From Symbiodinium natans (taxonomy: Eukaryota > Sar > Dinophyceae > Suessiales > Symbiodiniaceae), in assembly GCA_905221605.1 (NCBI GenBank), contig CAJNDS010000353.1:93501-157500 (forward strand): a stretch of 64,000 nt of DNA, given 5' to 3'. Of this stretch, positions 44,401 through 53,945 are shown in pieces. The notes beneath the pieces are model-generated. The model was not told where the DNA came from, made no database searches, and was given only the letters and a program-made list of their open reading frames with translations. The position numbers were made by a program, and so were the translations under genes. Numbering within the stretch: the first letter of the stretch is position 1; each line of letters starts with the position of its first letter.

Positions 44401-45553
44401 CTAAGACGCTGCGTGAAGCTGACATGCACTAGCCACCCGGGTTGCGGTGCCACATTACGGTGATGTGAGTGCGAAGCAATATACACATAGCAGCGCAGGG
44501 CCCAGCAGCTTAAGTGCATTGAAATGATTCCGGAAGTACGGTTCCCCTTTGAATAGCTTTCCTGGTTTATTCTGACACATGATGCGTAGCTATGACCAAT
44601 CGTGTTCGTGTACAAAACGCATTGCAACACCTCGGTTGGGAGGCACTGATAGCAGAACAACAAAGAAGTCCGAGAAAGCTAGCGCTTGAAGCAGCCGGAA
44701 GTGGGGTAGGCGTCGATGGACAAGAGAAACACGGGGACAGTCGATTAACCAAAACTCTATTCCACCCACCCCGACAGAGCAGATCAAGTTACGATGCAAC
44801 GCAAAAGATGCTACACAACGGCTAGCGGCTAGCAAGACAAGGGTGAATCCGCCGATTCATGTATGTTGCCAACGCGGAACTGTTAACCCAACTCTTCAGC
44901 TCAAGTACATTCTGATGTTGGATTCTGAGCCACATCTCATGCAAAACACAACTCTGGTATTTGCGGTCGTAGTGATAGCAGTACAATAATAGAAGTACTT
45001 GTAACATCAACAGTAGCAACAACAGTCAGGAGGAGCAGAGCAAGTAGGAGCATCAACGCTGCCGGGATCAGCGTTCTGAAAAGTTCATTATGTTTGTCAA
45101 AAAGCTCCTTGCAGCAACACCGTGCTTTGCAGTGCAGTGTTCCTGACAGAGGTGGTGCTGTTCTGGATGCTGGCGGGTAGCCCGCCCTTCCTGGGCAGCG
45201 ATGATCTTGAGATCCTGCGCGCTGTGAAGCTGGCGCTCAAGCCCTAGAATTCCCATACAGTCTTGTTTTTGCGCGGCTGTGGGCTGCACGCAGTCAAGGA
45301 AGTGGCAGTTTGAGCCTGCCAATGCCTTCTCCGCCATGGGCCGCAGGTCCTGCTCCTACGAGGGCAGTGGGGTGTGCTGAACTGTAGATTGAGGATGATT
45401 GAGGATATCACAGTTTTCCATCGTTTCAGATGAATTTTGAGGCTGATTTCCGAGCTGCTTGTCGTCGATGCGGCAAGGAGGTTGAGCGCCTCTGATGCCA
45501 CCTTGTATGTTGAAGGCACGATGCTGCGACCTCAGCCGATGTTAGAAGCGTGA
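41405..45553 (+). CDS. Serine/threonine protein kinase, about ten exons
   Basis: The whole catalytic core can be assembled from small plus-strand exons. Exon 1: from ATG 41405 to 41508, with the glycine loop GRGSYGVV at 41465-41488. Exon 2: 41825-41843, only 19 nt, TRQIFA. Exon 3: 41941-42000, VKEI with the ATP lysine at 41944, then SELAIMQTLQH with the helix-C Glu. Exon 4: from 42117, PNVVTLRD. Exon 5: about 42250-42315, LLYLVMDLYHTDLGQIV. Exon 6: about 43755-43845, with HRDLKLEN at 43792-43815. Exon 7: about 43918-43990, DFG at 43936. Exon 8: 44169-44252, APE at 44190 and DLWSCG. Exon 9: from 45152, VVLFWMLAGSPPFLG. Exon 10: 45442-45553, LISELLVVDAARRLSA to TGA. All catalytic residues are present, so it should be active. 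It resembles the Ca2+-dependent kinase group, but no EF-hands were seen. Introns 1 and 2 are GT-AG; the joins after exons 3 and 8 need GC donors. A short piece between exons 5 and 6 and one between 9 and 10 were not located. Confidence 0.8.
43297..43440. repeat. Imperfect (CAT)n tract inside a kinase intron
   Basis: CATCATCATCATCATCGACA and similar words give poly-His or poly-Ile frames. It lies in the long intron between kinase exons 5 and 6. Confidence 0.8.
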
Positions 45554-45829
45554 TGCCTTGCAGCTAGCAAGTAGACTTAGAAGCGGAGGTGGCTGCTGTG
45601 GTAGTTGCAGTACAAGTAGATAACGAATGCCGCAAGACGGAGTAACATTAGTTTGAAACGGGACGCCCCGGACTCCTCCGCTCTTTGCATCCGGGGCCTT
45701 TTTGTGACATTTTTAGAACAGAGAGAGAAAAGAGAGCGAAACGCCATTCCCTAAAAGAGGAAGTAAATTGAGATGTTCTGGAGCAAACAGGGCGCTTACG
45801 CCTTGGAGGAGGGTGTTTGGCTTAGAGGT
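45554..45829. other. 3' flank of kinase gene, no gene recognised
   Basis: No coding pattern. Runs into the satellite. Confidence 0.5.
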
Positions 45830-47216
45830 GCGCCTTGGGGGGGGTGTTTGGCTTAGAGGTGCGTCTTGGGAGGGGGGGCGCTTGCGCCTTGGAGGAGAGG
45901 GCGTTTGGCTTAAGGAGGTGCGCCGTGGAGGGAGGGCGTTTTGCTTAGAGGTGCGCCTTGGAGGGGGGCGCTTGCGCCTTGGAGGAGAGGGCGTTTGGCT
46001 TAAAGAGGTGCGACGTGGAGGGGGGGCGTTTTGCTTAGAGGTGCGCCTTGGAGGGGGCGCTTGCGCCTTGGAGGAGAGGGCGTTTGGCTTAAAGAGGTGC
46101 GCGTTGAGGGGGGCGTTGGCTTTTGCTTAGAGGTGCGCCTTGGAGGAGAGGGCGTTTGGCTAAAGAGGTGCGCCGTGGAGGGGGGGCGTTTTGGCTTAGA
46201 GGTGCGCCTTGGAGGAGAGGGCTTTGGCTTTTGGAGGGGGGCGCTTGCGCCTTGGAGGAGAGGGCGTTGTTAAAGAGGTGCGCCGTGGAGGGGGGGCGTT
46301 TTGCTTAGAGGTTGCGCCTTGGAGGGGGGCGCTTGCGCCTTGGAGGAGAGGGCGTGGCTTAAAGAGGTGCGCCGTGGAGGAGGAGGCTTAAAGTTGGAGG
46401 GGGCGTTGCTTAGAGGTGCGCCTTGGAGGGGGGCGCTTGCGCCTTGGAGGAGAGGGCGTTTGGCTTAAAGAGGTGCGCCGTGGAGGAGGGGCGTTTTGCT
46501 TAGAGGTGCGCCTTGGAGGGGGGCGCTTGCGCCTTGGAGGAGAGGGCGTTTGGCTTAAAGAGGTGCGCCGTGGAGGGGGGGCGTTTTGCTTAGAGGTGCG
46601 CCTTGGAGGGGGGCGCTTGCGCCTTGGAGGAGAGGGCGTTTGGCTTATCGCCGGGGAGGGGGGGCGTTTTGCTTAGAGTCTTAGAGGTGCGCCTTGGAGG
46701 GGGGCGCTTGCGCCTTGGAGGAGAGGGCGTTTGGCTTAAAGAGGTGCGCCGTGGGGGCGTTTTGCTTAGAGGTGCGCCTTGGAGGGAGGCGCTTGCGCCT
46801 TGGAGGAGAGGGCGTTTGGCTTAAAGAGGTGCGCCGTGGAGGGGGGGCGTTTTGCTTAGAGGTGCGCCTTGGGGGGTGGCGCTCAAGGGGGGCGCTTTTG
46901 CGCCTTGGAGGAGAGGGCGTTTGGCTTAAAGAGGTGCGCCGTGGAGGGGGGGCGTTTTGCTTAGAGGTGCGCCTTGGAGGGGGGCGCTTGCGCCTTGGAG
47001 GAGAGGGCGTTTGGCTTAAAGAGGTGCGCCGTGGAGGGGGGGCGTTTTGCTTAGAGGTGCGCCTTGGAGGGGGGCGCTTGCGCCTTGGAGGAGAGGGCGT
47101 TTGGCTTAAAGAGGTGCGCCGTGGAGGGGGGGCGTTTTGCTTAGAGGTGCGCCTTGGAGGGGGGCGCTTGCGCCTTGGAGGAGAGGGCGTTTGGCTTAAA
47201 GAGGTGCGCCGTGGAG
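45830..47216 (+). repeat. 90-bp GC-rich satellite, about 15 units
   Basis: The landmark TTGGCTTAAAGAGGTGCGCC lies at 46921, 47011, 47101 and 47191, an exact 90-bp period in the last units. Earlier units (45830-46900) are shortened or rearranged. Each unit has two related halves, one with GCGCTTGCGCCTTGGAGG and one with GCGTTTTGCTTAGAGG. Because 90 is a multiple of three, one frame stays open as a 30-residue repeat rich in Gly, Arg and Leu. I do not call it a gene: earlier units break the frame, and there is no flanking coding sequence. Confidence 0.9.
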
Positions 47217-47619
47217 GGGACCTTTAAGCTACGCCTTTGGTTCACTTGAAGCCTCAGAGTGGGAGCCCATTCCTGCAGGCCTTGCTCTTCGAGCTGCTCC
47301 ACGGAAACCACGGTCCAGGGGTGCCTTCGACTGCATTCGACTGCACATTCTTCCACTCTGCATCACTCTGCCCTCCATGGCGTATGCATGGCGTAGGGTT
47401 TAGGGAAGCAACAATTTTCTGAACGCGTGGAAGACTCATCGGAAGTCATAAGGGTCAACCATGGTCAACCCATGTCAACCCTACAAGGCCCTGCTGGGCC
47501 CTACAAGCGAATCCCAAGGCTGACGCCAAGATGGTGAAGAGACTGCCGCATGGACTGCCGGGATGGGGGGACAATTGTGGTCGTGCCTTTTGCTTTGACA
47601 AGGGGCGCCGGAGAAGCAC

Positions 47620-48141
47620 ATGTTTTGCGGTGTCAGTGTCGTTTCCTTGATCTCCGTTCAATACGTGATTCTCATGCCCCTCCCCCGCTCCTGCGTTGAG
47701 ACTGACAAGAACAATCGCCATGAGAAGAAGCGCATTACGTTTAAAGAACTGGAGCAAATGCACACCATGTTCAAAACGACGCTGTGCCGTAAACGTTCGT
47801 AAACCCTGAACCATCCACAGTACACGTCTCAGCCAGCACATTCGTCGATTTTCCGAAGGAGAGTCGGCGATTTCGATGCGATCCATGGCAGCACTGGCGC
47901 AGGGTGCCGCCTTGGCTCGCGATGCCGGCGCAATGCAGATGTCATATGTGTGAAGGGGTCGACATATGCCAAATTTGTTTCTCAGAACAAAGCTGGGTAC
48001 AGTTGGGCCGACACCGATAGAAGCGGACGTCCCGTGCACCTGGACGTATCAACGGGAGCCGAGGTCGTCCGCTTGAGCCGAGAAGCCGCAGTGCAGCTGC
48101 CACCCAGTGGCTGGGAGGCCTTGGGGCGGCGGGAGAATTAG
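47620..48141 (+). CDS. Coding-like exons, unknown gene
   Basis: Three plus-strand segments look like protein: about 47700-47802 with KKRITFKELEQMHTMFKTTL; about 47835-47954 with LSQHIRRFSEGESAISMRSM then AALAQGAALARDAGAMQ; and 47952-48141 with KGSTYAKFVSQNKAGYSWAD and a C-terminus WEALGRREN-stop. The phases differ, so short introns or frameshifts lie between them. No domain recognised. Confidence 0.35.
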
Positions 48142-48319
48142 GGCCTAATTAGGGTTTGTGGCTGTCAGGTGGCAGTGTTTGTGCCGTGCATGCGGCACTT
48201 GGACAGCCTTTGACTGCTTAGGGGACTTGCGGGATAAGACAGCCTGCATGCCGCTGTGCTTCCGATGTGTGAATGCTGTTCCATCCAAAATTGAGATGCT
48301 TTAAGACGCCAGTTGTTCC

Positions 48320-49440
48320 CGAGGCCCTTCTGCGTGTCGACGGAGGTGTCGACCGCGTTGGCCGTGGCTGCAAGGAGGTTGACAACCTGGATGCTTACTA
48401 CACTTTTCTGGGCGCCAGAGAGCTCCTCAATCCCGGCTTGTCAGCGTGCGAGAATTGGAGGTTTGATCGGAGCGAGGGTGTCTACTGGCAGGACACTCAA
48501 GTACAAATCTTTTCGGGCCTTGGATGGCTTCAACAACCGAGTTTGCCAGGCCAGCGGCCTTTACTCCAACCGGCAGCCTGAGTAGCTTCTACACTCAGCA
48601 ACACCTGCACTGTCGTGTCCGCAAGCATGCTCTTGGAATGCGACATGGAACTGTAAGGCGCTGTAAGGGCCTTGAGTACCGCAAGGGTTCTCGCATTCTC
48701 CCGGGAGGTGCGAGGTCTGGACGGGCCAAGCTGGCATCCAGGCATCCAGTCATCGGCACCGAGCATAGGCGCACTTTTTTTGCCTCCGGCTTGGCGTGGT
48801 CTCCGACCACTCCGATGAACAGGCCAGGTACCCTTTCACCCAGCCGATGATCATGAATATCGTGAATGATGCGGTGCCGATATCCCAGACGTTTCAGGCC
48901 TACGACATCCGAAGTCCAGCGCCACCACTCCAGGACTGCCAGCTGCAACGCGCCACCGCCAGTTGCTGCGCCAGCATCTCCTACCATACACAAGAAGTGG
49001 GTCAAGCGGCTGCTGTGCTGCCCTTTCATTGACACCCGACTTCGGAAACTGCCGTGTTGTTGGTCTTGATGAACAAGAGTGCTTCTCACGATCCGAAGCG
49101 CCCCGCGATGCCGACGACCCGGACCTAGGTGTCACGATGCATCTCCTGACTTTGGCCTCGTCGACTCCCGCGCTCCTCGTGTGAGAAAAGGGTGGCCATT
49201 CTTGCTCTTGGCGATGCCTTTCGAGGGGGGGGGGGGGGCGCTGCCTGGGGTGTTTGTAGGCTCCTATGGACACCTGACTTTTGAAGTACTGCGCTGGCAG
49301 AATAGCAGCAGGTGCAGGGCTTTATCAGAGTCGGGGCGACACGAAGCCTCTTTGCAGCCTTGAGCCGGTACATCCTAGTTAGAGACTTTCGTGGGGAGCA
49401 GATGCCAATCGCTGTTGATGCGTTGCTAAGGTGAGATATC
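48320..49440 (+). CDS. Coding-like exons, unknown gene
   Basis: Segments with protein character on the plus strand: 48350-48530 (CKEVDNLDAYYTFLGARELL then WRFDRSEGVYWQDTQ), 48796-48960 (VVSDHSDEQARYPFTQPMIM then NIVNDAVPISQTFQAYDIRS), 49060-49184 (LDEQECFSRSEAPRDADDPD then LGVTMHLLTLASSTP) and 49350-49431 (LSRYILVRDFRGEQMPIAVD). Phases vary, as for the neighbouring region. This could continue the gene at 47.6-48.1 kb, although that one ends in a clear stop. No domain recognised. Confidence 0.35.
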
Positions 49441-50242
49441 TACAATTCGACTTCATGTTGCTTTGGCAAGCTTCTTACACCTACGACTGTTGATTCGGGA
49501 TGGTACTTCACCCAACTTCAGCCCTTGGGCCCTTGGGGTGTATGATGTCTGTGGCTCAAATCACGTGATGATCGATTCCCATATTTACGGGCCTTGCGGC
49601 GAAGGCTGGCCCGGCCGCCAGACTTCGTTGGCTGGGCGCGCGGGACAGCTTTCAGCAACGTATGGGAGAAAACGCGGAGAGATAAGTCATTCACACAGAA
49701 CAGAAGATACGCAAACACATCACAGGTACATCACGGCCGAACCCCAGGAACATCGCAAGAATACCACAGCACGTCACAGAACAAGTGCAGGATAGTCATA
49801 GTCGCAGGATAATTGCAGGATCTTTATAGGATTGTCGCACAATGATCACAGCATCGCGAAAGAAGATCTCACACCGACCGCAGGAAAACCGCTGGATTAT
49901 CACAGGAAGGTCGCGACAAAAGCACAAGCCCTGAAAGCGCTGAAACGAAAACAAGGCTCGCGTCACAGCCTCAATCACAACTAGAGGATATGACCTCTGA
50001 GATAAATTTGCAGAACTATGCATTTCAGATTTTCCATAGTTGCAGGCCGCCGGTATGCTTGACAAATGGCCCTTGTGAGTTTTGATTTATGCGCATCTCA
50101 TCTCACCCCGCTTCATGTCGTTTCATTCGTGCAATCTTGTTTGCTGCTATTTGGCATGCCGGGAAGCAAGGCGCTCTGTAGGAGCGAATTTGTCATGTTC
50201 ATCGCATCTCAGCTCATATTTCACTTTAGGTCATCTCGTTTC
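49441..50242. other. No gene recognised
   Basis: Loosely repetitive ATCACAGG/ATCGCAGG words between 49700 and 49930 and CATCTCATCTCACC-like words just before the retroelement at 50243. No coding pattern. Confidence 0.4.
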
Positions 50243-50812
50243 ATCTCTAGCGGAGAAAGCACCAACAACCTGTGCATTAAGTGTGAAGGGTGCGGGCTTT
50301 ACGTGCAACAAGTCGATCCGCATGAGGTGGTTGTGCACGTTCTTCAGTTCCCGTGCCAGAGTCTGCCTGTGCCCACCTCGACTCCGTGGGGCTTTCATGT
50401 GTCTCACCACATGATCAACCTTGGAGAGTCAGTGGTATGCAAAAAGTGTGGCGCTTTCCAAGCTGTCAGAATCCTAAAGGCCAAACCGGGATGTCAAGGA
50501 AGGTGCAGCCAGGTCTGCAAGAAGCCTAACAGCAAATTCCAGGAAGCCCAAAAAAGAAGCCTAGACCCCAAGGCAGGCGTGAAAGCCTTCTTTGGCTTGA
50601 GGCAGAGTTGCTCGCCCCATCCCGCAGCCGTTGTGCCTTCAAACACCAGCGTAAGTGAAGCAGTGGCAAGTAGCAGTACAGGAGAGTCTCTCCCTCAGAT
50701 TCCTCCTTTGCCTCCTCAGACCACACCTGCTTTTCCCAAGCCTAAAGAAAAAATTAAAGCCAAAGCAAAAAAGGATGGCCTGACACAAACCGCTCTCTCT
50801 TTTAGGAAGTGA
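50243..50812 (+). pseudogene. C-terminal remnant of polymerase ORF (zinc-finger tail)
   Basis: Encodes only the last 190 residues of the polymerase protein: SSGESTNNLCIKCEGCGLYV, a second cysteine pair CKKCGAF, a third cysteine cluster around GCQGRCSQVCKK, then a Lys-rich end and TGA at 50810. The open frame extends upstream to an ATG at 50066, but that part is unrelated flanking DNA. The remnant keeps its reading frame. Confidence 0.8.
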
Positions 50813-50815
50813 GCT

Positions 50816-52246
50816 ATGGGAAAAGGATGGAAGAAAGGACACGGCAAATCCAAAGGCCTCAAAGGCAAGCAATCCAGATTGCCACAAGAAGAGCTGGATG
50901 CAGCATGGGAGGTGAACATGGAAAGAAACGCGCGAGATCTCCCTACAAAAAGCCCCGGCTCGATCTCCAGGAGTAAAGCAAGGAGCCACGCTAGGCATCT
51001 TGCCTTAGCGGAAAGCGATGCGCGTTTTCGGGCAAACTCAACACCTCGCCCTACACCACCTGCTCCTCCGCCAAGCAGGCGAGGACAGGAGGAAGACGTG
51101 CCCGAAGATCCTTCGGATGAAACCCAGGAGTGGCGCTCCGATCAGCTTTCCCCCTGGGAACGAAGGGTCAAGTTAAGAAGCTCCTCTGCTTCAAGCGGGC
51201 ACAGAAGGGAAGAGGTTCTCTCCCGAAATGAGGCTCCTCTGCTAAGCTCCTCCTCATTGAACCCTGGGCACCCTGACGCCCACGCGGAGGTTGAGGATCT
51301 CACCTCTCTTCTTGACCCCGCAAGCTTTCCCGAGAGCTCAGGGCGGCCCCAGGACAACGAAGCATCCGAGGCAAACCCTCAGACAGTTAGGGCGACTAGT
51401 TCAGGAAGAAGCGCCGCAGTGGCAGCAGATGCGCGTCAGAGGGCAGACCCACAGGAAGCCGCGTTCCACTTTCAAGGCCAGTGGAAGGCACACCGCGGCA
51501 AGCCAAAGGAACCTCTGCATTATCTTCCTGTCAACCTGGTCATGATCCATGACGTCACCCACAGCCTCCAGGTTAGGGACACCATGGATCTGACTATGCT
51601 CATGTTCGGCCGTACGCGAGTAGCCTATGTAGCCGAATCGGCTCCCCTGGTGTGGAAATTTTCGGATGAAAGCCAAGCCGAAGAAGAGCGTATCAGTAAT
51701 ATCTTTCCCCGGTTAACGGCGAAGGTCTACTGGTATGGGCTTGTGCGCGTCCGCCTGCTGTGGCAGGGTGGAGAGCAGGTGTTTCCATTTTACATGTCGC
51801 TGCAGGAGCGATGTGTTCCAGGGGTTGAGGTTCTCACCCGATTCGGCGCTGGAAGCCAGAGTTGCTTCCAGTTCTTGTGCTACATGGCCATCATTTTGGC
51901 CTTTCTTCGAGCTGAAGGGTGGACCCTCCGCGATTTGGGGCCGCTAAATGTAGCCGTGAGTCGTACCACGGCAAATTCCCCCTATCCGAGGCTCATCTTC
52001 TTCGACACGAACGAATGGACATGGGAAGGCAAAGAAGCCAAACACAGCTGGACAGGCTTTTGGGCGCTTGTGGCGGATTTCAGCCCTTCACGCCAAGGCT
52101 GGCTTCGTGACAAGCTCAGACACGTTGGCGTTTACCCTAGGTGGTGCGCGGAAACGCTGTTAATGGAGTGTCAGCCCTTCTGGAGCCATCTCAGCGAACA
52201 GGGCATTATCGACTCGGGAGGGCCCCGTTTCAGTGATCTGCGATGA
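50816..52246 (+). CDS. Retroelement protein-kinase-like protein (truncated copy)
   Basis: 476 residues, starting with ATG three bases after the TGA of the upstream ORF and in the same frame. The N-terminal 215 residues are basic then Ser/Pro/Glu-rich and look disordered (MGKGWKKGHGKSKGLKGKQS). The C-terminal part has the landmarks of a protein-kinase fold: VAYVAESAPLVWKFSD with a strand-3-like Lys281, a Glu-rich helix after it, a hinge region, LRDLGPLNVAVS with Asp373 and Asn378 in HRD-N spacing, and LIFFDTNEW with Asp397 in the position of the DFG Asp. His of HRD and Gly of DFG are replaced, so it may be an atypical kinase or a pseudokinase. It differs from the full-length copy's protein at 21 positions by eye, 15 of them in the first 215 residues. 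The frame is intact. Confidence 0.65.
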   Translation: MGKGWKKGHGKSKGLKGKQSRLPQEELDAAWEVNMERNARDLPTKSPGSISRSKARSHARHLALAESDARFRANSTPRPTPPAPPPSRRGQEEDVPEDPSDETQEWRSDQLSPWERRVKLRSSSASSGHRREEVLSRNEAPLLSSSSLNPGHPDAHAEVEDLTSLLDPASFPESSGRPQDNEASEANPQTVRATSSGRSAAVAADARQRADPQEAAFHFQGQWKAHRGKPKEPLHYLPVNLVMIHDVTHSLQVRDTMDLTMLMFGRTRVAYVAESAPLVWKFSDESQAEEERISNIFPRLTAKVYWYGLVRVRLLWQGGEQVFPFYMSLQERCVPGVEVLTRFGAGSQSCFQFLCYMAIILAFLRAEGWTLRDLGPLNVAVSRTTANSPYPRLIFFDTNEWTWEGKEAKHSWTGFWALVADFSPSRQGWLRDKLRHVGVYPRWCAETLLMECQPFWSHLSEQGIIDSGGPRFSDLR

Positions 52247-52775
52247 GCCAGAAGGTGAGTTTCTCCCTGAGCTGCGGCGAGAATCTTGTCAAGTCTGTAA
52301 AGACTCTGAGGGATGGTGAGGTTCTCCCTGCCCGTAGCTCTTCCCGTAGCATCTCGGATGCCTTCATAAGCTCGGCCGTGTTTAGCAGGCCAAGGCATTC
52401 CCGAGAGTAGTTGTTCTCACGTTTCACCTTAACTTCCGGGACTTTGGTCCCGAAGAGCCTAATTGGCTAGCGACTCAGCCCGCTTTCGAGTGATATATGT
52501 GACTGGCTCAAGTTTCGGCTCAACCCCGGTGGGGTGCACACAGTAGCTGAGCGGTAGCTGTGGTGAACCAGCCTCGAGTCCTCAAACTGTCGTTGGGGAA
52601 CAGGCCTCATTCAACCCCGGCTTGTCCGTAGTTAGAGCCATCTGTGTGTCAGTGCAAGGTGAGTCTCTCCCTTGTTGCTAGGCTGAGCAGCAAGTGAGTC
52701 TCTCCTTGTTCCCTCCGGCCTCCGGCCTGGGGCCCCCACACCACGGCGGGCAGAGAGCGATCTCGCACCCCCGAG

Positions 52776-53021
52776 GTGCAGCGTTTTGGGGTAGCCGAGA
52801 GGGTTCCCTTGGAGGAATCAATCAAGCCCTATTTACAAGCCGAGTTCGAGGAGCAGCCCAGTGCCCGCGACCTCACACCGGGGCAGAGGGTCACAAACCA
52901 ACTCCGTGCTTTGGCTCGTTGGTCTAAGACCAGGAACGACTGGATCGTTGACGCTGGGAAACTTCTGTCGGAGGCCCGCCGGCAGAAGTGGTGTGCCGAA
53001 CCCAATAAGTCCAACATCTGA
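52776..53021 (+). CDS. Small ORF upstream of ORF1, unknown
   Basis: A frame with good protein character, for example PLEESIKPYLQAEFEEQPSA and RALARWSKTRNDWIVDAGK, ends in TGA at 53021. It begins at GTG; the frame is open further up but no ATG is near. It lies in the same phase as ORF1 and the polymerase, but an additional stop follows at 53037, so it is not part of the readthrough chain. It might be a short upstream protein or an eroded part of an earlier ORF. Confidence 0.35.
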   Translation: MQRFGVAERVPLEESIKPYLQAEFEEQPSARDLTPGQRVTNQLRALARWSKTRNDWIVDAGKLLSEARRQKWCAEPNKSNI

Positions 53022-53075
53022 GCCCTTCCTTCAGACTAGGAGCCTCTGTTTTCTACTTGGCTCTTCCTGACCAAG

Positions 53076-53894
53076 ATGAGCTTCACAACCTGCGAGCATT
53101 GCTTCACAGGATGGGTTCCTCGCCAGGACCTAGCTTGGTATCCCACCTGTTGGCATTGTGGCAAACCGTGGAAAAAGAAGCCAAAGAAAACGGGGACTTG
53201 GTCCTGGGGCACTGAGAGGAAGTGGACGCCAGAGAGGGTGAGAATCTCCCCAAAAGCTCAAAAGGGCCACAGAGCTGTGAAGGCCCTAGATCAGGCATGG
53301 CAGCACCTGGACGAAGGAGCCCGGACTGCGTTAGAAGCGGCAGGCTGGACCCCGACGCACCCGCAACCGGAGGTTCCACCAAAAGTGCGACTTCAGAAAA
53401 CAATGGCGGCCTACAAACAGAACACGAATGAGCTTCGCTCGCTCATTGCCAAGAAGGTTCAGCTCCAAAGCCGCACCGAAAGGCTCAAGGAACAGTTTGA
53501 GCAGAGTATGAAAGAACTTGCAGCAATGTCGGAGAAAATCGCCCAGAAAGAGCAGGACATCCTCAAGATCCAATCTGCAGTCAAGGAGCAGGTTGAAAAG
53601 GAGGATCAACCAAAGCAGGCCGTTGAAGCCAGCAGGCTCCTAAGATGTGCCGGCATTGCCCTCACGCCTGAGCAGCAGGCGCAGCTGAACAAGCATCTCA
53701 GACATGAGGCCGAAGAAGGGGAGCCCCAGAATTTTCCCACCTGGAAGAAGGAGGTGGGAGTACCCGCCGAGTTGATAGGTGCTGCCCTTCCAGAGGGAAC
53801 AGAGTTCGGCCCGACAAGAAGAAGATTGGATTTTCGGAGTAGCCCAACCGAAGGTCGAGCTACTCCCCTTGAAAGTCAGGATGAGCATCTGTAG
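53076..53894 (+). CDS. Retroelement ORF1-like protein: zinc ribbon plus coiled coil
   Basis: 272 residues from ATG at 53076 (AAGATGAGC) to TAG at 53892-53894. Residues 6-28 hold two CxxC pairs (CEHC and CWHC, 15 residues apart), a zinc-ribbon-like unit. It is followed by a basic stretch (KKKPKKTG) and, at about 105-175, a long heptad-rich coiled coil (RTERLKEQFEQSMKELAAMS and following). This is the usual layout of a LINE ORF1 protein, which binds the element RNA as a multimer, although the sequence itself is not from a family I recognise. The frame continues without any further stop into the polymerase ORF, and a stem-loop begins 8 nt past the TAG, so some ribosomes may read through to make an ORF1-polymerase fusion. 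Confidence 0.7.
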   Translation: MSFTTCEHCFTGWVPRQDLAWYPTCWHCGKPWKKKPKKTGTWSWGTERKWTPERVRISPKAQKGHRAVKALDQAWQHLDEGARTALEAAGWTPTHPQPEVPPKVRLQKTMAAYKQNTNELRSLIAKKVQLQSRTERLKEQFEQSMKELAAMSEKIAQKEQDILKIQSAVKEQVEKEDQPKQAVEASRLLRCAGIALTPEQQAQLNKHLRHEAEEGEPQNFPTWKKEVGVPAELIGAALPEGTEFGPTRRRLDFRSSPTEGRATPLESQDEHL

Positions 53895-53945
53895 GGCACA
53901 GGGCCACAGTGGAGTGAGGCGCGGCACTCCCTCTGGCAAGGGCCC
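53892..53945 (+). promoter_or_regulatory. UAG with downstream stem-loop, candidate readthrough signal
   Basis: The UAG at 53892-53894 is followed by an 8-nt spacer (GGCACAGG) and then a hairpin from 53903 to 53937. It consists of GCCA/TGGC, one mismatch, AG/CT, a bulged T, and GGAGTG/CACTCC closing an 8-nt loop. GGGCC (53901) and GGCCC (53941) could also pair around part of it. In murine leukaemia virus gag-pol, UAG readthrough is driven by a structure that begins 8 nt past the stop; here the spacing is the same. Function is inferred. Confidence 0.55.

Larger units (their letters stand above)
50243..52608 (+). mobile_element. 5'-truncated copy of the LINE-type retroelement
   Basis: From ATCTCTAGCGGAGAAAGCAC at 50243 the sequence matches 58892 onward, through the end of the polymerase ORF, the complete kinase-like ORF and about 360 bp of 3' flank, until identity fades near 52608 (equivalent to about 61251). 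The abrupt 5' edge inside the polymerase ORF is what incomplete target-primed reverse transcription leaves. No poly-A tail or target-site duplication could be defined, because the next copy starts directly downstream. Confidence 0.8.

Noticed and set aside
45768-47227. Secreted or structural repeat protein encoded by the 90-bp satellite
   Set aside because: Upstream units break the frame and there is no unique N- or C-terminal coding sequence.
52503-52515. Spliced-leader relic (TGGCTCAAG at 52506 and 61156)
   Set aside because: Only nine bases match the 3' end of the dinoflagellate spliced leader, and the upstream bases do not match; too short to support.
53836-53866. 8-bp inverted repeat GGAGTAGC/GCTACTCC just before the ORF1 stop as part of the readthrough signal
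   Set aside because: Known stimulators lie downstream of the stop. This one is upstream and overlaps a GAG-CTA-CTC core, so its meaning is unclear.
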